From contig NZ_CABVQK010000002.1 in NCBI RefSeq assembly GCF_902499335.1, positions 124,001 to 188,000 of the forward strand: a stretch of DNA of 64,000 nucleotides, in the 5' to 3' direction. The translations under genes and the position numbers were made by a program. Below the pieces are notes generated by a model. The model saw only the letters and a list, made by a program, of their open reading frames with translations. It made no database searches and was not told the origin of the DNA. Position 1 is the first letter of the stretch, and each line of letters begins with the position of its first letter. The DNA is from Burkholderia lata (GTDB lineage Bacteria; Pseudomonadota; Gammaproteobacteria; Burkholderiales; Burkholderiaceae). This document shows, in pieces, positions 44,874-55,454 of this stretch.

Positions 44874-47800
44874 ATGGCTCACTTCTCGTGTTTTCCCGGC
44901 GCTTCGGCCCTCTCCGATTTCCGTCAAACCCGTCTGCTCGACACGCTCAGGCAAATCGACGCCAACATCGTCGCGGTGCGCGGGCAGTTCCTGCACTTCG
45001 TCAATGCGGCCGAGCCGCTGTCGGCCGACGACAGCGCCCGCATCGACGCGCTGATGCACTACGGCGCGCCGTTCGAGCCGGCGGCCGAGAAGGGCACGGC
45101 CGAGACCTTCGTCGTGCTGCCGCGCTTCGGCACGGTCTCGCCGTGGGCGAGCAAGGCGACCGACATCGCGCAGCATTGCGGCCTCACGCAGGTGCGCCGC
45201 ATCGAGCGCGGCGTCGAGTTCACGGTCACGCTGAAGTCGGGCCTGCTCGGCGGCAAGAAGGCGCTGTCGGACGACGCGCGCGCTGCCGTGGCGGCCGCGC
45301 TGCATGACCGGATGACCGAAAGCGTGGTCGCGGCACGCGACGACGCGAAGCACCTGTTCGACGAACTGCCGGCCAAGCCGCTCGCGAGCGTCGACGTGCT
45401 GGGTGTCGGCCGCGGCGCGCTCGAACGCGCGAACGTCGAGCTGGGCCTCGCGCTCGCCGACGACGAGATCGACTACCTGGTCGACGCGTTCCGCAAGCTC
45501 GAACGCAACCCGACCGACGTGGAACTGATGATGTTCGCGCAGGCGAACAGCGAGCACTGCCGCCACAAGATCTTCAACGCGCAGTGGACGATCGACGGCG
45601 AAGCGCAGGACATGTCGCTGTTCGCGATGATCCGCAACACCGAGAAGCTGAACCCGCAAGGCACGATCGTCGCGTATTCGGACAACTCGTCGATCATGGT
45701 CGGCGCCGAAGCCGAGCGCTGGTTCCCGCGCAATGCCGGCGCGGCCGGCGAGCCGGGCGAGCGCTACGGCCGCCACACCGAGCTCACGCACACGCTGATG
45801 AAGGTCGAGACGCACAACCACCCGACGGCGATTTCGCCGTTCCCGGGTGCGGCGACCGGCGCGGGCGGCGAGATCCGCGACGAAGGCGCGACGGGCCGCG
45901 GTGCGCGCCCGAAGGCCGGCCTCACGGGCTTCACCGTATCGAACCTCGATCTGCCCGACGCACGCCAGTCGTGGGAAAACGCGCGCGACGCGGCCCAGCC
46001 GGTCGGCGAGCGCAACCCGAACGATGCGCACGGCCCGTACGGCCGTCCGGACCGGATCGCGTCGCCGCTGCAGATCATGATCGACGGCCCGCTCGGCGGC
46101 GCCGCGTTCAACAACGAATTCGGCCGTCCGAACCTCGGCGGCTATTTCCGCGTGTACGAGCAGAACGTCGGCGGGAAGGTGCACGGCTATCACAAGCCGA
46201 TCATGATCGCGGGCGGTCTCGGCAACATCGCCGACCAGCATACGCACAAGCACGACGTGCCGGCAGGCTCGCTGCTGATCCAGATCGGCGGCCCCGGCAT
46301 GCGGATCGGGATGGGCGGCGGCGCCGCGAGCTCGATGGCGACCGGCGCGAACACGGCCGAACTCGACTTCGACTCGGTGCAGCGCGGCAACCCCGAAATC
46401 GAGCGTCGCGCCCAGGAAGTGATCAACGGCTGCTGGCAGCTCGGCGCGGAAAACCCGATCCTGAGCATCCACGACGTCGGCGCGGGCGGCCTGTCGAACG
46501 CGTTCCCCGAGATCGTCGACGGTGCGGGCAAGGGCGCGCGCTTCGAGCTGCGCAAGGTCGCGCTCGAGGAATCCGGCCTGTCGCCGCGCGAAATCTGGTC
46601 GAACGAAGCGCAGGAGCGCTACGTGCTGGCGATCGCGCCGGCCGACCTGCCGCGCTTCGAGGCGATCTGTGCACGTGAGCGCTGCCCGTTCGCGGTGGTC
46701 GGTGTCGCGACCGACGAACGCCAGCTGAAGCTCGTCGACGACGAAGCGACGGGCGCCGACGAATACCCGGTCGACATGCCGATGGAAGTGCTGCTCGGCA
46801 AGCCGCCGCGCATGCATCGCGACGTCACGCGCGTGGCGACCGAGCGCGCACCGGTCGACGTGACGGGCATCGCGCTGTCGGAAGTGGCGGTCGACGTGCT
46901 GAAGCACCCGACGGTCGGCAGCAAGTCGTTCCTGATCACGATCGGCGACCGTTCGGTCGGCGGTACGTCGGTGCGCGACCAGATGGTCGGCCCGTGGCAG
47001 GTGCCGGTGGCCGACTGCGCGGTCACCGCGCTCGACTACGCGGGCTTCAAGGGCGAGGCGATGACGATGGCCGAGCGCACGCCGCTCGCGGTGATCGACG
47101 CGCCGGCATCGGGCCGCATGGCGGTTGGCGAGGCGATCACGAACATCGCGAGCGCGCCGATTGCGTCGCTCGACAAGCTGAAGCTGTCGGCGAACTGGAT
47201 GGCCGCATGCGGCACGGCCGGCGAGGACGCCGCGCTGTTCGACACGGTCAAGGCGATCGGTATGGAGCTGTGCCCGGCACTCGGGATCGGCATCCCGGTC
47301 GGCAAGGATTCGCTGTCGATGAAGACGAAGTGGGACGAGCAGGGCGTCGCGAAGGAAGTGGTGTCGCCGGTGTCGCTGATCATCTCCGCGTTCGCGCCGG
47401 TCGAGGACGTGCGCCGCCACCTGACGCCGCAACTGCGCCGCATCGCCGACGCAGGCGACAGCGTGCTGATCGCGATCGATCTCGGCCGCGGCAAGAACCG
47501 GATGGGCGGCAGCATCTTCGCGCAGGTCACGCAGCAGGTCGGCGACACGACGCCGGACGTCGACGACGCGGAAGACCTGAAGCGCTTCTTCAACGCGATC
47601 CAGTCGCTCAATGCGCAAGACAAGTTGCTCGCATACCACGACCGCTCCGATGGTGGCCTGTGGGCGACGGTGTGCGAAATGGCATTCGCGGGCCACGCGG
47701 GCGTGTCGCTGAACGTCGACATGCTGACGCTCGACCCGAATCACGAATCCGACTACGGCGACGCGAAGGACTGGGCGAAGCAAACGAGCGGCCGCCGCGA

Positions 47801-48938
47801 CGATCGCACGCTGCGCGCGCTGTTCTCCGAGGAACTCGGCGCCGTCGTGCAGGTGCGTGCGTCCGACCGTGACGCGGTGCTTGGCGCGCTGCGCGAATTC
47901 GGCCTGTCGGCGTGCTCGCACGTGATCGGCTCGGTCAACGATCGCGACGTGATCGAGGTGTACCGCGACGCGAAGAAGATCTTCGACGCACCGCGCACCG
48001 AACTCCATCGTGCATGGAGCGAAGTGAGCTGGCGCATCGCGCGCCTGCGCGACAACCCCGCCTGTGCGGATGCCGAATACGACGCGCTGCTCGACGTGGC
48101 CGATCCGGGCATCTCGCCGGTGCTGAGCTTCGATCCGGCCGACGACATCGCCGCGCCGTTCATCGCGACCGGCGCACGGCCGCGCGTCGCGATCCTGCGC
48201 GAGCAGGGCGTGAACTCGCATCTGGAAACGGCCTACGCGTTCGATCGCGCGGGCTTCGATGCACACGACGTGCACATGAGCGACCTGCTCGCCGGCCGTG
48301 CGACGCTCGCCGATTTCGCGGGTGCGGTCGCCTGCGGCGGCTTCTCGTACGGTGACGTGCTGGGCGCGGGCGAAGGCTGGGCGAAGACGGTCCGCTTCAA
48401 CGCGAACCTCGCCGACATGTTCTCGGCATTCTTCGCGCGTCCCGACACGTTCGCGCTCGGCATCTGCAACGGCTGCCAGATGCTGTCGAGCCTTGCGTCG
48501 ATGATCCCGGGCGCGGAAGCGTGGCCGAAGTTCACGCGCAACAAGTCCGAGCAGTTCGAGGCGCGCTTCTCGTTCGTCGAAGTGGAGAAGTCGCCGTCGA
48601 TCTTCTTCGCGGGGATGGAAGGCTCGCGGATTCCGGTCGCGGTTGCGCACGGCGAAGGCTACGCGGACTTCTCGCAGCAGGGCGACATCGATCGCGTCGC
48701 GGTCTCGATGCGTTTCGTCGATCACCGCGGTGAAGCGACCGAGCGCTATCCGTTCAACCCGAACGGCTCGCCGGCCGGCATCACGTCGGTCACGACGGCC
48801 GACGGCCGCTTCTCGGTGCTGATGCCGCACATGGAGCGCGTGCATCGTACGGTCGCGATGAGCTGGCACCCGGAAAGCTGGGGTGAAGCGAGCCCGTGGA
48901 TGCGCGTGTTCCGCAACGCGCGCCGCTGGATCGGCTGA
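44874..48938 (+). CDS. purL: phosphoribosylformylglycinamidine synthase (large single-chain type)
   Basis: The 1354-residue enzyme has the FGAM synthase layout. An N-terminal domain is followed by the ATP-binding core ([50 protein letters not shown]), a second AIRS-like half ([21 protein letters not shown]), and a C-terminal glutamine amidotransferase domain with the nucleophile in [10 protein letters not shown] and the His in SWHPE. It converts FGAR to FGAM with ATP and glutamine in purine synthesis. The ATG at 44874 gives [16 protein letters not shown]. The GNAT gene follows 5 bases after the stop. Confidence 0.98.
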   Translation: MAHFSCFPGASALSDFRQTRLLDTLRQIDANIVAVRGQFLHFVNAAEPLSADDSARIDALMHYGAPFEPAAEKGTAETFVVLPRFGTVSPWASKATDIAQHCGLTQVRRIERGVEFTVTLKSGLLGGKKALSDDARAAVAAALHDRMTESVVAARDDAKHLFDELPAKPLASVDVLGVGRGALERANVELGLALADDEIDYLVDAFRKLERNPTDVELMMFAQANSEHCRHKIFNAQWTIDGEAQDMSLFAMIRNTEKLNPQGTIVAYSDNSSIMVGAEAERWFPRNAGAAGEPGERYGRHTELTHTLMKVETHNHPTAISPFPGAATGAGGEIRDEGATGRGARPKAGLTGFTVSNLDLPDARQSWENARDAAQPVGERNPNDAHGPYGRPDRIASPLQIMIDGPLGGAAFNNEFGRPNLGGYFRVYEQNVGGKVHGYHKPIMIAGGLGNIADQHTHKHDVPAGSLLIQIGGPGMRIGMGGGAASSMATGANTAELDFDSVQRGNPEIERRAQEVINGCWQLGAENPILSIHDVGAGGLSNAFPEIVDGAGKGARFELRKVALEESGLSPREIWSNEAQERYVLAIAPADLPRFEAICARERCPFAVVGVATDERQLKLVDDEATGADEYPVDMPMEVLLGKPPRMHRDVTRVATERAPVDVTGIALSEVAVDVLKHPTVGSKSFLITIGDRSVGGTSVRDQMVGPWQVPVADCAVTALDYAGFKGEAMTMAERTPLAVIDAPASGRMAVGEAITNIASAPIASLDKLKLSANWMAACGTAGEDAALFDTVKAIGMELCPALGIGIPVGKDSLSMKTKWDEQGVAKEVVSPVSLIISAFAPVEDVRRHLTPQLRRIADAGDSVLIAIDLGRGKNRMGGSIFAQVTQQVGDTTPDVDDAEDLKRFFNAIQSLNAQDKLLAYHDRSDGGLWATVCEMAFAGHAGVSLNVDMLTLDPNHESDYGDAKDWAKQTSGRRDDRTLRALFSEELGAVVQVRASDRDAVLGALREFGLSACSHVIGSVNDRDVIEVYRDAKKIFDAPRTELHRAWSEVSWRIARLRDNPACADAEYDALLDVADPGISPVLSFDPADDIAAPFIATGARPRVAILREQGVNSHLETAYAFDRAGFDAHDVHMSDLLAGRATLADFAGAVACGGFSYGDVLGAGEGWAKTVRFNANLADMFSAFFARPDTFALGICNGCQMLSSLASMIPGAEAWPKFTRNKSEQFEARFSFVEVEKSPSIFFAGMEGSRIPVAVAHGEGYADFSQQGDIDRVAVSMRFVDHRGEATERYPFNPNGSPAGITSVTTADGRFSVLMPHMERVHRTVAMSWHPESWGEASPWMRVFRNARRWIG

Positions 48939-48943
48939 TCGGG

Positions 48944-49489
48944 ATGATGTTCGACCCGAACGCGCCGGTCGAGGTCGTCACGCTGCGCGACGCGCGCGCG
49001 AGCGAGGCAGACGCGATCGGCCGCGTGATCGCCGCCGCGTTCGCGGGCGAGCCGGAAGGCGGGCAGTTCGAACGGCGGATCGTCGAAGCATTGCGTGCGG
49101 ACGGTGCGTTGAGCGTCTCGCTCGTCGCGGAGCGCGACGGCCGCCTGATCGGGCACGTTGCATTCTCGCCGGTGTCGATCGGCGGCGAACCGTCCGGCAG
49201 CCAGGGCTGGTACGGGCTGGCGCCGCTCGCGGTACTGCCCGACTGCCAGCGGCAGAGCATCGGCGCGGGGCTGGTGCGCACGGGGCTCGACGCGTTGCGC
49301 CGGCTTGGCGCGCACGGCTGCGTCCTGCTCGGGGAACCCGCGTACTACACGCGCTTTGGCTTTGCGCCATCCGGCGACATCGTGTTTCCGGGCGTGCCGC
49401 CCGAGTATTTCCTCGCGCTGTCGCTCGACGATTCGGCGCCGCGGCCGGCGGGTGACGTTCGCTATCACGACGTGTTCTACCCCGCGTAG
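48944..49489 (+). CDS. GNAT family N-acetyltransferase
   Basis: The 181-residue protein has GNAT motifs: VIAAAFAGEPEG, an acceptor segment, and the acetyl-CoA loop LAVLPDCQRQSIGAGLVRTGL (R/Q-x-x-G/A). It resembles YhbS-type acetyltransferases. The ATG at 48944 lies 5 bases after the purL stop, and translation is probably coupled. The substrate is not known. Confidence 0.85.
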   Translation: MMFDPNAPVEVVTLRDARASEADAIGRVIAAAFAGEPEGGQFERRIVEALRADGALSVSLVAERDGRLIGHVAFSPVSIGGEPSGSQGWYGLAPLAVLPDCQRQSIGAGLVRTGLDALRRLGAHGCVLLGEPAYYTRFGFAPSGDIVFPGVPPEYFLALSLDDSAPRPAGDVRYHDVFYPA

Positions 49490-49525
49490 CGCAAGTTTGC
49501 AGCGCGAGTCGATCCGGCACACGGG

Positions 49526-49553
49526 AAAGGCCGCTCTTCGGAGCGGCCTTTTT
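49526..49553 (+). terminator. Rho-independent terminator after the GNAT gene
   Basis: AAAGGCCGCTC (49526-49536) pairs with GAGCGGCCTTT (49541-49551) around the stable TTCG tetraloop, with a T-run at 49549-49553. Confidence 0.9.
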
Positions 49554-49613
49554 CTTTTGGCGGAGGTGGGCCGCAGTGCATCGTGATGCGACGGCAGTCA
49601 GTTCGCGGGCAAT

Positions 49614-49641
49614 AAAAAAGCCGCTCCGAAGAGCGGCTTTT
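49614..49641 (-). terminator. Rho-independent terminator after the parvulin gene (minus strand)
   Basis: AAAAGCCGCTC (49616-49626) pairs with GAGCGGCTTTT (49631-49641) around CGAA (TTCG when read on the minus strand). The A-run at 49614-49619 gives the U-run on the minus strand. It is a mirror image of the terminator at 49526-49553. Confidence 0.88.
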
Positions 49642-49667
49642 CGATGCACGGGCGACGAGCGCCGGCG

Positions 49668-50450
49668 TTACTGGATTTTTGCCTGCTGGCGCAGACCTTC
49701 CTCGAACGCCTGCAGCTTCTGCTGCACGAGCTGCTGCGCGATCTGCGCCTTCACCTGATCGAACGGCGGCGGGGCGATGTCGCGGATGTCGTCGACACGG
49801 ATGATGTGCCAGCCGAACTGCGTCTTCACCGGCGCGTCGGTCATCTGGCCTTTTTGCAGCTTCTGCGCGGCCGCTGCGAATTCCGGCACGTACGCCTTCG
49901 GGTCGGACCAGTCGAGATCGCCGCCGTTCTTGCCCGAACCCGGATCCTTCGAGTACTGCTTCGCGAGATCCTCGAACTTCGCGCCGGCCTTGATCTTCGC
50001 GATCAGGTCCTTCGCCTGCTGCTCGTTTTCGACGAGGATGTGGTGCAGGTGGTATTCGCGATTGCCGCCGGCGCCCTTGACGAGGTCGTCGTAGCGCGCC
50101 TTCACTTCGGCGTCGGTCGGCTGGTTCTTCTTCAGGAAGCTCTCGATCATCGAGCGCAGCACGACGGTCTGCTGCGCGACGGCGACCTGCGCCTTCACGT
50201 CCGGACGGTTCGGGATGCCTTCGCGGATCGCTTCCTGCATCAGGATTTCGCGGTTCACGAGTTCCTGGCGCACGGCCTGCTGCAGTTGCGGGCTGTCGGT
50301 CTGGCCTTGCTGGACGAGCTGAGCAACCATCGCGTCGGCGCGCGACTTCGGAATCGGCGTGCCGTTGACGACGGCGATGTTCTGGGCAAATGCCGGTGCC
50401 GCTGCGAAAGCAGCCGCCGCGACCCACAGGCGGGGGGATTTCAGGATCAT
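49668..50450 (-). CDS. periplasmic parvulin-type peptidyl-prolyl isomerase
   Basis: The 260-residue protein has a signal peptide (LWVAAAAFAAAPAFA, cleaved near residue 22), a SurA_N-like helical region and a parvulin domain at about 130-225 (YHLHHILVENEQQAKDLI, GGDLDWSDP, TQFGWHIIRVDDIR). It should fold periplasmic and outer-membrane proteins. It is the last of a minus-strand set with BolA and YciB genes. Confidence 0.93.
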   Translation of the reverse strand: MILKSPRLWVAAAAFAAAPAFAQNIAVVNGTPIPKSRADAMVAQLVQQGQTDSPQLQQAVRQELVNREILMQEAIREGIPNRPDVKAQVAVAQQTVVLRSMIESFLKKNQPTDAEVKARYDDLVKGAGGNREYHLHHILVENEQQAKDLIAKIKAGAKFEDLAKQYSKDPGSGKNGGDLDWSDPKAYVPEFAAAAQKLQKGQMTDAPVKTQFGWHIIRVDDIRDIAPPPFDQVKAQIAQQLVQQKLQAFEEGLRQQAKIQ

Positions 50451-50468
50451 CGGGAATTCCTAATGAGA

Positions 50469-50777
50469 CTAGATTGAAGATTCGTTGAATTCTTCGGGCG
50501 TGTAAGCCACGATCGCGAGCGCGTGAATGCCGCGCTGCATCGCATCAGCGAGCGCATCATACACCAGCCGGTGCCGCGCGACGCGCGGCTTGCCCGCGAA
50601 CGCGGCCGACACGATCGTGACCGTGAAATGGCCGCCGGCGGCCGCGCCGGCGTGGCCCGCGTGCTGCGCGCTGTCGTCGCGCACGGTGAGCGACAGCGGG
50701 GCGAGCGAGGCGGTGAGGCGCGCTTCGATCAGCGCGATGCGTTCGTCGGGCGACGCGTGGAGAAAGGCGTCCGTCAT
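50469..50777 (-). CDS. BolA family protein
   Basis: The 102-residue protein has the BolA fold with GGHFTVTIVSAAFAGKPRVARHR and VYDALADAMQRGIHALAIVA (invariant His). BolA proteins pair with monothiol glutaredoxins in iron-sulfur trafficking or act in stress regulation. It lies between YciB (1-base gap) and the parvulin gene. Confidence 0.93.
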   Translation of the reverse strand: MTDAFLHASPDERIALIEARLTASLAPLSLTVRDDSAQHAGHAGAAAGGHFTVTIVSAAFAGKPRVARHRLVYDALADAMQRGIHALAIVAYTPEEFNESSI

Positions 50778-50778
50778 G

Positions 50779-51309
50779 TCATTCGTCCTTCAGGTATTTC
50801 GTGAGCCACAGGCTCTGCAGGATGATGAATACGACCATCGCTCCCGTCGTGCCGAACAGCTTGAAGTTCACCCATTGCGATTCGGTAAAGTTGTGCACCA
50901 CGTACAGGTTCGCGACGCCGAGCACCGCGAAGAACAGCGCCCACGCTACGTTCAGCTTGTCCCACACGGGGTGCGGCAGCGTGAGCTGCTTGCCCATCAT
51001 CTTCTCGATCAGGTTGTTGCCGAACGCATAGCGCGCGGCGAGCAGCCCGATCGCAAACAGCCAGTACAGCACAGTCGGTTTCCATTGAATGAATTTCTCG
51101 TCATGCAGGACGAGGGTGGCACCACCGAAAACGACGATCACGCCGAGGCTGACCCACAGCATCGTGTCGACCTTCCGGTGCCGGAAGGCGACCCACGCGA
51201 CCTGGGCCAGCGTCGCGACGATCGCGACGGCGGTGGCGGTAAAGATGCCCCAGACCTTGAAGGCGGCAAAAAACAGGATGATCGGAAACAGATCGAACAG
51301 GAATTTCAT
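50779..51309 (-). CDS. yciB: inner-membrane septation protein YciB/IspZ
   Basis: The 176-residue membrane protein has about five hydrophobic helices and the family signature [17 protein letters not shown] at the start and [20 protein letters not shown] in the middle. YciB affects cell envelope and septation; its biochemical role is uncertain. It starts one hairpin downstream of msrB on the same strand and runs into bolA. Confidence 0.95.
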   Translation of the reverse strand: MKFLFDLFPIILFFAAFKVWGIFTATAVAIVATLAQVAWVAFRHRKVDTMLWVSLGVIVVFGGATLVLHDEKFIQWKPTVLYWLFAIGLLAARYAFGNNLIEKMMGKQLTLPHPVWDKLNVAWALFFAVLGVANLYVVHNFTESQWVNFKLFGTTGAMVVFIILQSLWLTKYLKDE

Positions 51310-51326
51310 GGCGCTCGCAGCTGCGT

Positions 51327-51350
51327 GAAAGGCCGCTTGCGCGGCCTTTC
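51327..51350 (-). other. hairpin between msrB and yciB
   Basis: GAAAGGCCGC (51327-51336) pairs with GCGGCCTTTC (51341-51350), loop TTGC. No U-run follows on the minus strand. It could be a weak terminator, an attenuator or a processing site. Confidence 0.45.
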
Positions 51351-51431
51351 ACCGTTGTAGGGACCCGCCAGGCACCGCTGGAGCGGATCGGGCGGCGGCA
51401 AGGGCCGCCCCGCGGATCCGTCCGGCGCCGC

Positions 51432-51863
51432 TCATTCGTTTTCGGGTCGGGACTCGAAGTTTAACGCAGCCGAATTGATGCAGTACCGCAAACCGGTCTG
51501 GTCGCGCGGGCCGTCCTCGAACACGTGGCCGAGATGCGCGCCGCAGTGATTGCAGCGCACCTCGACGCGCACCATCCCGTGCGAGTAGTCGACCTTTTCG
51601 TCGATCACCTCGCCGTTGAGCGGCTTGAAGTAGCTGGGCCAGCCGCAGCCCGAGTGGAACTTGGAACCGGATTCGAACAGCGGCGTGCTGCAGACGACGC
51701 ATTTGTAGATGCCGTCGTCCTCGGTGTCGGTGTATTCGCCGGTGAATGCGCGCTCGGTCGCCGCATGCTGCGTGACTTCATACTGCATCGGCGTGAGCCG
51801 GCGGCGCAGCTCGGCGTCGTCCTTCTCGTACGGGAAGGTCTTGTCGTCGGAATCGTGGGACAT
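51432..51863 (-). CDS. msrB: peptide-methionine (R)-S-oxide reductase
   Basis: The 143-residue enzyme has two zinc CxxC pairs (CVVCSTPLF near 54, [15 protein letters not shown] near 103), the [11 protein letters not shown] loop and the catalytic Cys in [11 protein letters not shown]. It reduces methionine-R-sulfoxide in proteins. Confidence 0.97.
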   Translation of the reverse strand: MSHDSDDKTFPYEKDDAELRRRLTPMQYEVTQHAATERAFTGEYTDTEDDGIYKCVVCSTPLFESGSKFHSGCGWPSYFKPLNGEVIDEKVDYSHGMVRVEVRCNHCGAHLGHVFEDGPRDQTGLRYCINSAALNFESRPENE

Positions 51864-51907
51864 GTGGGGTTCTCCTGATCGGTCGGTCGATACGCGCGGG
51901 TTGGGGC

Positions 51908-53476
51908 TCAGGACGAGCAGCTCACTTCGAGCGAACCAGCCCAGTCGGGCGGCAACGCCGCGTACGCTTCATGCTCCGGTTGTTCGTCGAACGGCCGGCG
52001 CAGGATCTGTGCGAGCCGCTCGACTTCCGAAAAATCCTTTTCCTTCGCGCGCCGGATCGCGACTTCGGCCAGATGGTTGCGCAACACGTATTTCGGGTTC
52101 ACGCGATTCATCGCGGCCGCGCGTGCCGCGTCGTCGCGTGTTTCCTCGGACAGCCGCGCGCGGTAGAGGTTCGCCCACGCATCGAACGCGTCGCGGTCGA
52201 TGAACAGGTCGCGCACCGGTGCATCGCGGCTCGCGTCGTGCTTCGAGATCTGCGCGAGCCGGCGGAACGTCAGCGTGAAATCCGCGTGGCTCGCATGCAT
52301 CGTCTCGAGCAGCTTGTTGGCGAGTTCAGCATCGTTCTCGCGTTCGAGCTCGAGGCCGAGCTTCGCGCGCATCGCGCGTTCGAGCGCGGGGCCGAAACGT
52401 TCCGGGAATTTCGCGAGCACGGCCTGCGCGTCGTCCACCGCGCGCTCGGCGCGCGCATCGTCGTCGGCGATGCCGTGCTGCAGCCCGATCAGCGGCAGCA
52501 GCGCCTGCGCGAGGCAGTAGCAGTTCCAGTGCGCGATGCGCGGCTGCATCCGGTACGCATAGCGGCCGCTCGTATCCGAGTGGTTGCAGATGTGGTTCGC
52601 GTCGAACGCATCGACGAAGCCGAACGGGCCGTAGTCGATCGTCACGCCGAGGATCGACATGTTGTCGGTGTTCATCACGCCGTGGCAGAAGCCGACGGCC
52701 TGCCACTGTGCGACGAGATCGGCCGTGCGCAGCGTCGCGGCTTCGAGCAGCGCGAGGTACGGATCGTCGGCGCGGCGGCAATCCGGATAGAAGCGGTCGA
52801 TCACGTGATCGGCGAGCTGGCGCAGCAGGTCGGGGCGATCGTTCGAGAAGAAGTGCTCGAAGTGGCCGAAGCGCACGAAGCTCTCCGACACGCGCGTGAC
52901 GACGGCCGACGTCTCGATCTCCTCGCGCACCACCGGCTGGTCGGAGCCGATCACCGTCAGTGCGCGCGTGGTCGGGATGCCGAGGTGATGCATCGCTTCC
53001 GAACACAGGAATTCGCGGATCGACGAGCGCAGTACCGCGCGGCCGTCGCCCATCCGCGAATACGGCGTGCGGCCGCTGCCTTTCAGCTGCAACTCGTAGC
53101 GGCGGCCGTCCGTGCCGGTGCGCTCGCCGATCGTCAGCGCGCGGCCATCGCCGAGCTGGCCGGCCCACACGCCGAACTGGTGGCCGGAATACACCGATGC
53201 GTACGGCATCGCGTTCGCGGGCCAGTCGCGCGTCGGGTTGCCGGCGAACAGCTCGGCGAAGCCGGGCTGCGCGGCGATCGACGGCGGCAGGTCGAGCAGT
53301 TGCGCGACTTCGCCGGAAAAGCCGACGACGTACGGCGCGGCAAGCGGCGCGGCCGGCAGCCGCGTATGGAACGCGTCGCCGAGCGCGACGAACGCGCCGA
53401 CGGCGGGCTCGCCGAGCGTGGCGGCGAGGTCGGGGAGGGTGTCAGCCGGATCGGCTGCGCTTCGGGAAAACGACAT
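51908..53476 (-). CDS. selO: SelO family protein adenylyltransferase (YdiU)
   Basis: The 522-residue pseudokinase-like protein has [53 protein letters not shown] and YGPFGFVD. SelO transfers AMP to protein Ser, Thr and Tyr in redox-stress responses. The ending EVSCSS has Cys where eukaryotic SelO has selenocysteine. The ATG at 53476 gives [12 protein letters not shown]. Confidence 0.95.
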   Translation of the reverse strand: MSFSRSAADPADTLPDLAATLGEPAVGAFVALGDAFHTRLPAAPLAAPYVVGFSGEVAQLLDLPPSIAAQPGFAELFAGNPTRDWPANAMPYASVYSGHQFGVWAGQLGDGRALTIGERTGTDGRRYELQLKGSGRTPYSRMGDGRAVLRSSIREFLCSEAMHHLGIPTTRALTVIGSDQPVVREEIETSAVVTRVSESFVRFGHFEHFFSNDRPDLLRQLADHVIDRFYPDCRRADDPYLALLEAATLRTADLVAQWQAVGFCHGVMNTDNMSILGVTIDYGPFGFVDAFDANHICNHSDTSGRYAYRMQPRIAHWNCYCLAQALLPLIGLQHGIADDDARAERAVDDAQAVLAKFPERFGPALERAMRAKLGLELERENDAELANKLLETMHASHADFTLTFRRLAQISKHDASRDAPVRDLFIDRDAFDAWANLYRARLSEETRDDAARAAAMNRVNPKYVLRNHLAEVAIRRAKEKDFSEVERLAQILRRPFDEQPEHEAYAALPPDWAGSLEVSCSS

Positions 53477-53622
53477 GTTGAGCGCCTCTGGGTAAGCCGA
53501 TATTGTAAGGCGGCGCCGCGCCGCCCGCATGGTGGCCCGCGCACCGTGCGCCACGCCCGTCCGGGGCCGCTGACGGGCGCGCTGCAGAGGCACCGATTCG
53601 CATCCTCACGGAGAACAAGACG

Positions 53623-55266
53623 ATGGGTAAGCCGTTGCTGGGCCAGATGATGGACATGCCGTTGCTGGTGTCCTCGCTGATTTCTCATGCCGCTCGGCAT
53701 GCCGGCGACACGGAGATCGTGTCGAAGCGCGTGGAAGGCGATCTGCATCGCTACACGTACCGCGATTGCGAACGCCGCGCGAAGCAGCTGGCGCAGGCGC
53801 TCGCGCGGCTCGGCGTCGAAACCGGCGATCGCGTCGGCACGCTCGCGTGGAACGGCTACCGGCATCTGGAAGCGTATTACGGGATCGGCGGCATGGGCGC
53901 CGTGTGCCACACGATCAACCCGCGCCTGTTCCCCGAGCAGATCGCGTACATCGTCAATCACGCGGAAGACAGATACGTCTTCTTCGACATCAATTTCGCA
54001 CCGCTCGTCGATGCCATCGCGCCGCAATGCCCGCACGTGAAGGGCTGGGTCGCGATGACGGACGCCGCGCACCTGCCGTCCGGCACGACGCCGTTCCTCT
54101 GCTACGAAACGCTGGTCGAAGCGGAGGACGGCCGATACGACTGGCCGCGCCTCGACGAGCAGCAGGCGTCGGGGCTCTGCTACACGTCGGGCACGACCGG
54201 CAACCCGAAGGGCGTGCTGTATTCGCACCGCTCGACCGTGCTGCACGCGTACGGCGCCGCGCTGCCCGATGCGATGAACCTGTCCTCGATGGACGCCGTG
54301 CTGCCCGTCGTGCCGATGTTCCACGTCAACGCGTGGGGGCTGCCGTACGCGGTGCCGCTCACGGGCGGCAAGCTCGTGCTGCCCGGCAAGGACCTTGACG
54401 GGAAATCGCTGTACGCGCTGATGGAAGCCGAGCGCGTGACGTTCTCCGCGGGCGTGCCGACCGTGTGGCTCGGCCTGCTCAACTACATGCGCGAAGCCGG
54501 CGTGCGCTTCTCGACGCTGAACCGCACGGTGATCGGCGGCTCCGCGTGCCCGCCCGCGATGCTGCGCACCTTCGAGGACGAATACGGCGTGCGCGTGATC
54601 CACGCATGGGGGATGACGGAACTGTCGCCGCTCGGCACGCTCGCGAAGCTCAACTGGGCGCAATCGCAGCGGCCGCTCGACGCGCAGCGCAAGCTGCTCG
54701 AGAAGCAGGGGCGGGTGATTTGCGGCGTCGACATGCGCATCGTCGGCGAGGACGGCCACGAGCTGCCGTGGGACGGCGTCGCGTTCGGCGAACTGCAGGT
54801 GCGCGGCCCGTGGGTGATCGACCACTACTTTCGCGGCGATACGTCGCCGCTGTCGGACGGCTGGTTCCCGACCGGCGACGTCGCGACGATCGACCCCGAC
54901 GGCTTCCTGCAGATCACCGACCGCAGCAAGGACGTGATCAAGTCGGGCGGCGAGTGGATCAGCTCGATCGACATCGAGAACGTCGCGATCGCGCACCCGG
55001 GCGTGGCCGAGGCGGCCTGCATCGCCTGTGCGCACCCGAAATGGACCGAGCGCCCGCTGCTCGTCGTGGTGCCGCGCGAAGGGGCGAACCTGACCCGTGA
55101 CGCGCTGCTCGCGTTCTACGACGGCAAGGTTGCGAAATGGTGGATTCCCGACGACGTCGTGTTCGTCGAATCGCTGCCGCACACCGCGACCGGCAAGCTG
55201 CAGAAGCTGAAGCTGCGCGAGACGTTCCGCGATTACGTGTTGCCCACGGTGGTGTGCGAGCCGTAA
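53623..55266 (+). CDS. medium/long-chain acyl-CoA ligase (AlkK-like)
   Basis: The 547-residue ANL enzyme has the AMP motif [18 protein letters not shown] (about 186-203), the A5 motif [29 protein letters not shown] and the A10 Lys in [12 protein letters not shown]. It activates a carboxylic acid, probably a fatty acid, as the CoA thioester. It begins a beta-oxidation set, though a hairpin and a separate promoter lie before the next gene. Confidence 0.92.
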   Translation: MGKPLLGQMMDMPLLVSSLISHAARHAGDTEIVSKRVEGDLHRYTYRDCERRAKQLAQALARLGVETGDRVGTLAWNGYRHLEAYYGIGGMGAVCHTINPRLFPEQIAYIVNHAEDRYVFFDINFAPLVDAIAPQCPHVKGWVAMTDAAHLPSGTTPFLCYETLVEAEDGRYDWPRLDEQQASGLCYTSGTTGNPKGVLYSHRSTVLHAYGAALPDAMNLSSMDAVLPVVPMFHVNAWGLPYAVPLTGGKLVLPGKDLDGKSLYALMEAERVTFSAGVPTVWLGLLNYMREAGVRFSTLNRTVIGGSACPPAMLRTFEDEYGVRVIHAWGMTELSPLGTLAKLNWAQSQRPLDAQRKLLEKQGRVICGVDMRIVGEDGHELPWDGVAFGELQVRGPWVIDHYFRGDTSPLSDGWFPTGDVATIDPDGFLQITDRSKDVIKSGGEWISSIDIENVAIAHPGVAEAACIACAHPKWTERPLLVVVPREGANLTRDALLAFYDGKVAKWWIPDDVVFVESLPHTATGKLQKLKLRETFRDYVLPTVVCEP

Positions 55267-55304
55267 CGCCGGGCCCGGGCCGGAAGCGGCCCGCAAAGCG
55301 GTCG

Positions 55305-55326
55305 CCCGATCCGTCCCCGGATCGGG
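55305..55326 (+). terminator. hairpin after the acyl-CoA ligase gene
   Basis: CCCGATCCG (55305-55313) pairs perfectly with CGGATCGGG (55318-55326), loop TCCC. The following AACAAAA is not a T-run, so termination is uncertain. Confidence 0.5.
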
Positions 55327-55333
55327 AACAAAA

Positions 55334-55369
55334 TTCAAATTGAACGACCGTGCTTTTTCGTTGTATGCT
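55334..55369 (+). promoter_or_regulatory. promoter and palindromic operator of the fadJ-type/pncA/thiolase unit
   Basis: -35 TTGAAC (55340-55345), an 18-base spacer and -10 TATGCT (55364-55369). The perfect palindrome TTCAA-A-TTGAA (55334-55344) overlaps the -35. A TetR-type fatty-acid-responsive repressor is a reasonable guess. Confidence 0.6.
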
Positions 55370-55454
55370 GCCTCAGTTCATTCGGACATGCGGCTGTTCG
55401 ACCGCGCACAATGAAGCGCAGCCACCCCGGCGCGCGATGCATGGAGGCAGGCAG

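Noticed and set aside
44862..48869. A 1335-codon open frame on the strand opposite purL
   Set aside because: It lies fully antisense to purL, and GC-rich codon bias produces such shadow frames. It has no family motifs.
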